DNA of 12,640 nt from Gemmatimonadota bacterium (GTDB taxonomy: Bacteria > Gemmatimonadota > Gemmatimonadetes > Longimicrobiales > UBA6960), in the NCBI GenBank assembly GCA_019347995.1, contig JAHWKH010000028.1:1-12640 (forward strand), written 5' to 3'. This document shows positions 1-5,449 of this stretch, in pieces; within the stretch, counting starts at the first letter, position 1; each line of letters opens with the position of its first letter. The notes under the pieces were generated by a model. The model saw only the letters and a program-made list of their open reading frames with translations. It did not search any database and was not told where the DNA came from. The translations under genes and the position numbers were made by a program.

Positions 1-11
1 TCTTCCGATCT
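1..11. other. Probable residual Illumina adapter
   Basis: The window opens with TCTTCCGATCT, identical to the last 11 bases shared by the standard Illumina TruSeq read 1 and read 2 adapters. An exact 11-mer at one fixed position has a chance of about 1 in 4 million in random sequence, and it lies precisely at the edge, where untrimmed adapter is expected. These bases are probably not genomic. Codons read through them in the partial gene at 12-367 should be ignored. Confidence 0.88.
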
Positions 12-367
12 CCCGCGTCGCGGCAGGCCAGCACGATCCGCCGCTTGGCCGAGCACTCCGCGAGCACGCGCGCCGGGTCATGCCGGGCGACGTGCTCCAC
101 CGACCCGTGCCCAGTAGGTCCCCCTCCGACCACATCGGCGTTCCATTCCACGAGCCCGTCGACGCCCGCGGCCGCCAGGGCCACGCGCTTGTCCTCCGCG
201 ATCCGGGCCAGCAGCGTCTGCCGCTCCGCCCCGCGGACGCCCTCGGCAATGGTCTCGACCTCGCTCCCGTAGACGACGATGCTGACGACGTCGTCGTCGC
301 GCCCGCCGTGGCCTACGGAGCCAGCGGCGAACACGCCGACTTCCCGGGCACGCTGTCGATCGGTCAT
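12..367 (-). CDS. Partial DUF6221-like protein (3' end missing)
   Basis: This frame starts at an ATG at 367-365 that overlaps the TGA stop of the upstream lipoprotein gene (ATGA), which suggests translational coupling. It stays open for about 118 codons to the adapter, so the C-terminus is missing. The function is unknown. The stretch TLLARIAEDKRVALAAAG (about residues 51-68), then HVARHDPARVLAE near residue 92 and AKRRIV, matches my memory of DUF6221 proteins, small proteins of unknown function known mainly from Streptomyces-like Actinobacteria and their phages. In that family the first motif lies near the N-terminus, so the first 45 or so residues here are an unexplained extension. An actinobacterial-type gene in a WaaA-encoding genome is odd; transfer or assembly chimerism are both possible. 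The reading frame is clear, the family call moderate. Confidence 0.5.
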
Positions 368-1734
368 GAGGCGCTGCGGCTGCTGCTCGTCGAGCTGTGC
401 CGGTCGGCGACCCGGACGAGGGGCTCCTCCACCCAGCCTCCCACCGGCATGAGGGCCTCCTCGGTGTAGCGGCTCCCCGGATTCCACAGGAGCCATTCCC
501 GGACGCCGACGTCGTACGCCGCCTGGATCTGGGCCAGCACCTCCGGCGCGCCGTAGCTCGGCTCCCCCATGGTGAAGTCCTGCAGCCACGGCCGGATGGT
601 GCCGGCGCCCTCCACCGCCTCGGAGCGGGCGAGGCCGGGCTTCAGCGCCTCCCGGACGATCTCGTAGGGGTGGGCGTTGGGATGCTGGAAGCCGAAGCTG
701 CCGCGGTAGTAGTGGGACGGATAGACCATCGGCAGCGCCACGTCCAGCCGGTCGATGAACCGCTCCCAGATCTGGCCGATGCCCACGTCCCGGGCCGAGG
801 TGGTCACGCCGAACACGTCGGCGGTGTGCACGACGCCAAGCTCCTCCATCAGCGCGGCCGACGCCTCGAGGAAGTCGCGGATGCCCTCGGCCTTCTCCCG
901 CCCGTCGCGGCCCGGATAGTGCGCCCGCAGCAGGTCCTCCAGGGGCGCGTCGGCGAAGCGAACGTAGTCCCACTGGATCTCCGGGAACCCCAGGGCGGCG
1001 GCCTCCCGGGCCAGCTCCAGGTGGTAGTCGCGCACCTCCGGCGACCACGGATTCAGCCACGTGGAGCCGTTGCGGTCCACCCACGGGCCACCGGCCGTGT
1101 CCTGTACGGCCAGGTCGGGGCGCGCCGCGGCGAGGAGCGGGTCCTTGACGATGACGATGCGCGCGATGGGCCAGATGCCCTCGTCCGAGAGCCGCCGCAG
1201 CAGCCCGGGCAGATCCCGGATGGAGACGTCGCCCGTGGCGCCGATCTCCCGCGCCAGGGGGACGCCGCTGGCGTAGCTCAGGTAGCCCGTGGCGTCCTTG
1301 AGGTCGATGACGAAGCTGTTGACCTCCGTGCGCCGCGCCAGGTCGACGAGCTTCTCCAGGCGGGCGGGTGAACCGGCGGCCCATTTGTTCAGATAGATGC
1401 CCCGCACGTGCTCGGGACGGTCGAAGGAGGGCCGCCGGTCGGGAATGCGCACCGGGGCGGGAGCCGCGCCGTCGCCGGCGGCCGGGGCCCCCTCCGAGCC
1501 GCGGCGCGCGGCCTCCTCCTCTCGCTCCGAGGCGATCTCGACGGGGAGCGGGTCGGGCGGGCTCTCTCCGTCGACGGGCTCACCGCCCCCGGCCGGAGCG
1601 GTGGCGCCGGCCATGGAGGGGGCCGGCGCCGCGTCGTCGAGGGGATCTCCCGCGCCCGTTTCGGCGCCGGCGCAGGCGGACAGGACGAGGAGGGCGAGGA
1701 CGGGAAGCGGTGCGCGGGCGAACAAGGTGGTCAT
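364..1734 (-). CDS. Lipoprotein with putative glycoside hydrolase (DUF4015-type) domain
   Basis: The 456-residue product starts with a hydrophobic signal ending in a lipobox (LSAC, Cys21), so it is probably a lipoprotein. Residues 22-100 are a low-complexity linker rich in Ala, Pro, Gly and Glu. From about 108 to 430 it resembles the putative glycosyl hydrolase domain called DUF4015 (PF13200), a TIM-barrel-like family: it begins with RGIYLNKWAAGS, has FVIDLKDATGYLSY near 141, the conserved IQWDYVRFAD at 253-262 with acidic residues at the expected strand end, LPMVYPSHYYRGSFG near 334, and finishes with EWLLWNPGSRY. The substrate is unknown; a cell-envelope polysaccharide is an inference. The gene starts 31 nt after the rhodanese stop on the same strand. 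No strong ribosome-binding site is visible. The Ser-rich C-terminal tail is unlike the rest and could mark an altered end. Confidence 0.8.
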   Translation of the reverse strand: MTTLFARAPLPVLALLVLSACAGAETGAGDPLDDAAPAPSMAGATAPAGGGEPVDGESPPDPLPVEIASEREEEAARRGSEGAPAAGDGAAPAPVRIPDRRPSFDRPEHVRGIYLNKWAAGSPARLEKLVDLARRTEVNSFVIDLKDATGYLSYASGVPLAREIGATGDVSIRDLPGLLRRLSDEGIWPIARIVIVKDPLLAAARPDLAVQDTAGGPWVDRNGSTWLNPWSPEVRDYHLELAREAAALGFPEIQWDYVRFADAPLEDLLRAHYPGRDGREKAEGIRDFLEASAALMEELGVVHTADVFGVTTSARDVGIGQIWERFIDRLDVALPMVYPSHYYRGSFGFQHPNAHPYEIVREALKPGLARSEAVEGAGTIRPWLQDFTMGEPSYGAPEVLAQIQAAYDVGVREWLLWNPGSRYTEEALMPVGGWVEEPLVRVADRHSSTSSSRSAS

Positions 1735-1765
1735 ACGGCCTGGGAGAGGAAGCGAAGAGGCGTCG

Positions 1766-2122
1766 TCAGTATGCGGAGAGGGAGGGATCGACCTCCTCGC
1801 GCCATCCGAGGACGCCGCCCTTCAGGTTGAACACGCTGGCGAACCCCTTCTCCTGGAGCTGCTGTACCGCCCAGCCGCTGCGGGCGCCGGAGCGGCAGTA
1901 CAGGACGATGGCGTCCGAAGGATCGAGCTCGTCCATGCGCTCCAGGAAGTCTCCCACCGGAATCCGCAGCTGACCGTAGTCGGGCAGGTCGGCGATGTCC
2001 TTCTCGAAGGGCTCGCGCACGTCGACGAGCACGACGGGCTGATGGCGGTCCAGGCGCTGCTTGAGCTCGGAAGGCGAGATCTCGGGAATCTCGCCCGTCG
2101 TTCCCGTACCCGGTGCGGTCAC
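1766..2122 (-). CDS. Single-domain rhodanese-like protein
   Basis: This is a 118-residue cytoplasmic protein of the rhodanese (sulfurtransferase) fold, spanning about residues 12-110. It has the VVLVDVREPFE element near 30-40, the active-site loop CRSGARS with catalytic Cys76, and the closing NLKGGVLGWREE. Such proteins carry a persulfide on the cysteine and pass sulfur to acceptors; the acceptor here cannot be inferred. I chose the GTG start at 2122 because GGAG lies 8 nt upstream and the domain follows directly. An in-frame TTG at 2167 would add 15 residues but has no clear ribosome-binding site. The gene sits between waaA and the lipoprotein gene with short gaps, so co-transcription is likely. 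A functional link to lipopolysaccharide is not evident. Confidence 0.88.
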   Translation of the reverse strand: MTAPGTGTTGEIPEISPSELKQRLDRHQPVVLVDVREPFEKDIADLPDYGQLRIPVGDFLERMDELDPSDAIVLYCRSGARSGWAVQQLQEKGFASVFNLKGGVLGWREEVDPSLSAY

Positions 2123-2130
2123 GTGGGTGT

Positions 2131-2134
2131 CTCC
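2131..2134 (-). promoter_or_regulatory. Ribosome-binding site deciding the rhodanese start
   Basis: On the minus strand GGAG lies 8 nt before the GTG at 2122-2120. It supports this start over the TTG 15 codons upstream, which has no such motif. Seen directly; its use is inferred. Confidence 0.55.
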
Positions 2135-2209
2135 ATGAGGCGTGGCGTCTTCGTGGCGCGGTTGCAAGGTCCGTGCGCTGCGTGCCCCCGTGCGCGGCGC
2201 GGGGCGGGC

Positions 2210-3511
2210 TCAGCGGCGGTCCAGGAGGCCCAGGAGGTGCCCCGCGGTGCGCTCCGCCGCGCCCCGGTGGCCGCCAATATAACGGAGGGCCCGCTCGCCC
2301 GCGTGGAGCCGGGCGTCGCCGTCGCCGAGCCACGCCCGCAGCGCGTCCACGGCGGCGGGGGCGTCTCCCACCACCCGCGCCGCGCCGGCCTCGACCAGCT
2401 CGCCGGCGGCCCGGGCGTTGTGGTGCCGGGGCCCGAACAGCACCGGCAGCCCGGCCGCGGCCGGCTCCAGGACCGAGTGCAGCCCCTGGCCGTGAAAGCC
2501 GCCGCCGACCCACGCCACGTCGCCCACGGTATAGAGCTGCGCCAGGACGCCCACCCGGTCCACGACCACCGCGTCGGCGCCCCCCGCATCGCCGGCCTCC
2601 TCCACGGCGCCCAGTCGAGCCACCGCCCAGCCCGCGTCGGCCAGCGCCCTCTCCAGCGGCTGCAGGTGCCGGGGAGTGGGCTCGTGTGGCGCCACCACCA
2701 GCCTCAACCGGGGCTCCGTCTCCCGCAGGCGCGTCGCGGCCGGCAGCAGGACCGCCTCGTCCGTCGGCCACGTGGAGCCGGCCACGAGCGTGGGGCGCGG
2801 CGCGGACCGGAAGGGCCGGAGCCAGGGGGCGTCGGGGTCGGCGGCCGCGGCGCGCTGCGCGGCCGAATCGATGCCCGGGTCCCCGGTGACCACGGCACGC
2901 TCCGCCGGGACGCCCAGCGACCCGAAGCGCCCCGCGTCGTCGTCCGCGATGGCCGCGACCACGGAGAGCCGGCGGAGGGACGGCGCCAGCGCCCACCGGG
3001 CCGGCGCCCGCAGCCGGGACGAGCCGGCGGGCAGGGTCGCGGCGACGAGGGCCGTGGCCACGCCCCGGGCCGTGGCCTCCCGGGAGAGGGTCGGCCACAC
3101 CTCGGTCTTGGTGAACGCCACGACGGAGGGACGCAGCGCGTCCAGCGTCCGGCCCATGGCGCCGGGCAGGTCCCAGGGAAGGTAGCCGGCCACGTCCACG
3201 GGCATGCGCCCGGCCAGCGGCTCGGCGGAGGGCGAGAAGTGCGTGAAGACCGTCTGGAGGCCCGGTCGCAGGCGGGCCACCGACTCGAGGACGGCCCGCG
3301 CCTGGAGCCCCTCCCCCACCGACGGTGCGTGGATCCAGAGGAGGGGCATGGACGGCTCCCTGTGATCCGCGGCCCAGTCGGCGAGCACGTCCACGGCGTG
3401 CGCCCTCGCCCGGACGCCCCGGGCGAGCTTGGACGATCCCCGTCCCAGGAGGGGCGCCGCCACCCTCGCGCCCCGCGCCGCGGCCCGATAGGCCATCTCC
3501 CACACCGCCAT
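2210..3511 (-). CDS. waaA: 3-deoxy-D-manno-octulosonic acid (Kdo) transferase
   Basis: A GT30-family enzyme (also called KdtA) that transfers Kdo from CMP-Kdo to the lipid A precursor at the cytoplasmic face of the inner membrane, building the inner core of lipopolysaccharide. At 433 residues it has normal family length. The N-terminal half has HAPSVGE at 61-67, whose Glu67 matches the catalytic base of the family, and FTKTEVWPTL near 133. The C-terminal half has VAGSTWPTDE near 243, APHEP near 274, and the CMP-Kdo-binding block WVGGGFHGQGLHSVLEP (about 334-350) followed by AAGLPVLFGP. The N-terminus (1-45) is basic and only moderately hydrophobic, with no clear transmembrane anchor. The start is an ATG 95 nt from the divergent gene at 3607; the ribosome-binding site is weak. 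It appears to head the minus-strand cluster. Its presence is strong evidence for a Gram-negative host. Confidence 0.93.
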   Translation of the reverse strand: MAVWEMAYRAAARGARVAAPLLGRGSSKLARGVRARAHAVDVLADWAADHREPSMPLLWIHAPSVGEGLQARAVLESVARLRPGLQTVFTHFSPSAEPLAGRMPVDVAGYLPWDLPGAMGRTLDALRPSVVAFTKTEVWPTLSREATARGVATALVAATLPAGSSRLRAPARWALAPSLRRLSVVAAIADDDAGRFGSLGVPAERAVVTGDPGIDSAAQRAAAADPDAPWLRPFRSAPRPTLVAGSTWPTDEAVLLPAATRLRETEPRLRLVVAPHEPTPRHLQPLERALADAGWAVARLGAVEEAGDAGGADAVVVDRVGVLAQLYTVGDVAWVGGGFHGQGLHSVLEPAAAGLPVLFGPRHHNARAAGELVEAGAARVVGDAPAAVDALRAWLGDGDARLHAGERALRYIGGHRGAAERTAGHLLGLLDRR

Positions 3512-3530
3512 GACGGCGGGAGCTTATCCC

Positions 3531-3559
3531 TTCACCCCCGGGGAGGCCACCCGTACATT
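3531..3559 (+). promoter_or_regulatory. Candidate sigma-70-type promoter in the divergent gap
   Basis: In the 95-nt gap between waaA and the small gene at 3607, TTCACC (3531-3536) and TACATT (3554-3559) are separated by exactly 17 nt. Each matches the consensus hexamers TTGACA and TATAAT at four of six positions. Transcription would start near 3566, about 40 nt before the ATG. It would drive the plus-strand run from 3607. The match is modest and the host's promoter preferences are unknown. Confidence 0.35.
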
Positions 3560-3606
3560 CACCTGCCGCCCCGCCATCCCGGGCGTCCCTCCTCCGGGCG
3601 ATCTCC

Positions 3607-3822
3607 ATGACCACCTACCAGGTGACGGTCCGCTACGGCCGGCGCTTCCAGCGCTACCACACCTTCACCGTGGAGGCCGCGGACGCCGTCGAGGCGCTCC
3701 GCCTGGCCGCCGACGGCGTGCCCGACGAGATTCGGGGCGAGGCCGACCTGGTGGAGCTGCGCGAGGCCGTCGCTCCCGAAACCCGCGCCTACATGGGCGA
3801 CGAGGACGATGCGGGCTCCTGA
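3607..3822 (+). CDS. Small hypothetical protein, 71 aa
   Basis: I do not recognise this 71-residue protein. It begins with a beta-strand-like segment (TTYQVTVRYGRRFQRYHTFTVEA), followed by an Ala/Leu-rich helix-like segment (ADAVEALRLAADGVP), a second strand-like segment (ADLVELREAV) and a short acidic tail (GDEDDAGS). The alternating pattern suggests a compact alpha/beta domain with no signal peptide or membrane segment, so it is probably cytoplasmic. The codons show the high third-position GC of neighbouring genes, which supports a real gene. It is the first gene after a candidate promoter and precedes another small gene by 85 nt. No strong ribosome-binding site precedes the ATG. Confidence 0.7.
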   Translation: MTTYQVTVRYGRRFQRYHTFTVEAADAVEALRLAADGVPDEIRGEADLVELREAVAPETRAYMGDEDDAGS

Positions 3823-3907
3823 AGGCCCCGGAGCGACCGGAACCCCCCGGCGGCATCGGCGTTGCACGGCTCTCGCCCACCCCCGGACCCGCAACCGGAA
3901 GACTCCG

Positions 3908-4201
3908 ATGGACGAGCCCTGCGAGATCTACTACGACGAGCTGCTGGACCGCGCCGAGGAGATCCCCCTGCAGCGCTTCAACCGCGCCGAGGACATGAGC
4001 GAGGCCGCCCACGAGGCCTACCAGGCCGCCGTGGACCGGCTGGTGCGTCAGCTCGACCTCGGAGAGGCCGAGGCCCTGGCGCTGACTCGGGCCTTCGGAC
4101 GAGAGGTGAAGGCATGGATCGAGGAGGACACCTACGACTGGGACGAGCTCCGCGAGCGCCTCGAGCGGGTGCAGGAGACGTTCGATCCCACCGCCGCCTG
4201 A
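3908..4201 (+). CDS. Small acidic hypothetical protein, 97 aa
   Basis: I do not recognise this 97-residue protein. It is strongly acidic and looks almost entirely alpha-helical, with three helix-like segments: about 8-34, 35-70 (EAYQAAVDRLVRQLDLGEAEALALTRAFGREVKAWI) and 77-92 (WDELRERLERVQETF). There is no signal peptide, membrane segment or catalytic motif, so a cytoplasmic binding or adaptor role is possible but unsupported. The ATG at 3908 is preferred because GGAAG lies 6 nt upstream. The frame is open further upstream, to 3809, but that stretch encodes low-complexity basic sequence typical of non-coding GC-rich DNA. The aminopeptidase-like gene begins 10 nt after its stop, so the two are probably co-translated. 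Confidence 0.75.
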   Translation: MDEPCEIYYDELLDRAEEIPLQRFNRAEDMSEAAHEAYQAAVDRLVRQLDLGEAEALALTRAFGREVKAWIEEDTYDWDELRERLERVQETFDPTAA

Positions 4202-4211
4202 ACGGGCCGGC

Positions 4212-5300
4212 GTGAGCCTCACGCCCTCCGGCGGCCGGCGGCGACGGAGCCGGCGCCTGGTCCTCGCCCTGGCGCTGGCGCCGCTGATGGCCGGCTGCTC
4301 GCCCCTGTACGTGATCCGGGCGGGCATCGCGGAGGCGCGCATCCTCGCGGCACGGCGGCCCATCCCCGAGGTCATCCTCGATCCCGCCACGGACGAGCGC
4401 ACCCGGGGCAAGCTCGTCCTGGCGCTGGAGGCGCGGGCGTGGGCCGCCGATTCCCTGGGGCTGGACGTGGGCGACAGCTACACGTCCTTCACGCAGCTGC
4501 ACACGGACACGCTCGCCATGGTGCTGTCGGCGGCGTACAGGGACCGCCTGGCCAGCAAGACGTGGTGGTTCCCCGTGGTGGGCCGCGTGCCCTACCGCGG
4601 CTACTTCGACCTGGACGACGCCCTCGCCGCCCAGCGGGCCCTCGAGTCCGACGGGCTGGACACGTACCTGCGGCCGACCGCCGCGTTCAGCACGCTCGGC
4701 TGGTTCGCCGATCCGCTCCTCTCCACGCTCCTGCGCCAGGACGAGGTGGAGCTGGTGGAGACGATCCTCCACGAGCTCTCCCACAACCACCTGTGGGTCC
4801 CCGGCCACGTCACGTTCAACGAGAGCTACGCCACCTTCGTCGGACGCGCCGGGGCGGTGGACTTCTTCTGCCGTCGCCCCGGCGGGGGGCCGGACACGGT
4901 GAAGTGCGAGCGGGCACGGGCCCGCTGGAGGGACTACCAGCGCTTCTCCCGCTTCATGGACGGCCTGGTGTCCGAGCTGCGGGAGCTCTACGGCCGGGCC
5001 GACCTCGGGCCCCAAGCCACGCTGGCGGGGCGCCAGGCGATCTTCGACGTGGCCCTCGACCGATTCCGGCAGGGCGTGCAGCCGGAGTTCGAGGACGTGG
5101 CGTTCTCCGGCTTCCTGACGGTCCCCCTGAACAACGCCACCCTGCTGGCGCGCATGCGCTACTATCACCGACTGGGCGATTTCCAGGCGCTCCTGGACAC
5201 CCACGGCGGGAGCGTGGCCCGTGCCGTCGCGGCCCTGGAGGCGGGCCTGGACGACGTGGAGGATCCCTTCGACCTGCTTCCCCGATCCGGCACGCGCTGA
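4212..5300 (+). CDS. Predicted lipoprotein zinc aminopeptidase (PF10023-like)
   Basis: This 362-residue protein starts with an Arg-rich n-region and hydrophobic core ending in LMAGC (lipobox, Cys29), predicting a membrane-anchored lipoprotein. The body resembles the putative aminopeptidase family PF10023: conserved PVVGRVPYRGYF near 121, the zinc-binding HELSH at 187-191 (HExxH), and a downstream NESYATFVG with Glu204, a likely third zinc ligand as in gluzincins. It ends with a motif containing YYHRLGDF, also typical of the family as I remember it. The activity is predicted and the substrate unknown. The start is a GTG 10 nt after the stop of the small acidic gene, which points to an operon; the ribosome-binding site is weak. 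HExxH and lipobox are seen; the family name is from memory. Confidence 0.85.
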   Translation: MSLTPSGGRRRRSRRLVLALALAPLMAGCSPLYVIRAGIAEARILAARRPIPEVILDPATDERTRGKLVLALEARAWAADSLGLDVGDSYTSFTQLHTDTLAMVLSAAYRDRLASKTWWFPVVGRVPYRGYFDLDDALAAQRALESDGLDTYLRPTAAFSTLGWFADPLLSTLLRQDEVELVETILHELSHNHLWVPGHVTFNESYATFVGRAGAVDFFCRRPGGGPDTVKCERARARWRDYQRFSRFMDGLVSELRELYGRADLGPQATLAGRQAIFDVALDRFRQGVQPEFEDVAFSGFLTVPLNNATLLARMRYYHRLGDFQALLDTHGGSVARAVAALEAGLDDVEDPFDLLPRSGTR

Positions 5301-5330
5301 GATCGGCGTAGCGCCTCGCCCCCCGCTCCG

Positions 5331-5359
5331 TTGTTCCCCCTTCCCGGCATCCTTAGCTT
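5331..5359 (+). promoter_or_regulatory. Weak candidate promoter upstream of leuS
   Basis: The 149-nt gap 5301-5449 before leuS has one less GC-rich patch. It contains TTGTTC (5331-5336) and TAGCTT (5354-5359) with a 17-nt spacer, each matching the sigma-70 hexamers at three of six positions. A 5-bp stem with a 7-nt loop (TCGCA/TGCGA, 5376-5392) lies downstream in the leader. No T-box signature was seen. The call rests mainly on the spacing and the base composition. Confidence 0.22.
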
Positions 5360-5449
5360 ACGGATCTCCGCAGCCTCGCATGCCGCCTGCGACGGTCGGG
5401 ACGATGCCCACGGCGAGGGCCAATCTCCAGGCCGTCGCGACCATTTCAT

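Noticed and set aside
2123..2167. TTG start giving a 133-residue rhodanese
   Set aside because: There is no ribosome-binding site before it, whereas the GTG at 2122 has GGAG at good spacing.
1397..3610. A 737-codon open frame on the plus strand opposite the lipoprotein, rhodanese and waaA genes
   Set aside because: It is antisense to three genes with clear domains, has low-complexity Arg/Gly/Pro-rich sequence and no recognisable motif. Such frames arise in GC-rich DNA where stops are rare.
3809..3907. N-terminal extension of the small acidic protein
   Set aside because: The extension is Arg/Pro/Thr-rich and low complexity, while the ATG at 3908 has a ribosome-binding site and begins the acidic helical sequence.
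5301..5449. T-box riboswitch or leader peptide ahead of leuS
   Set aside because: The gap is only 149 nt, no conserved T-box sequence is visible, and the upstream ATG at 5380 opens a frame that runs into leuS without a stop and is not rich in Leu codons.
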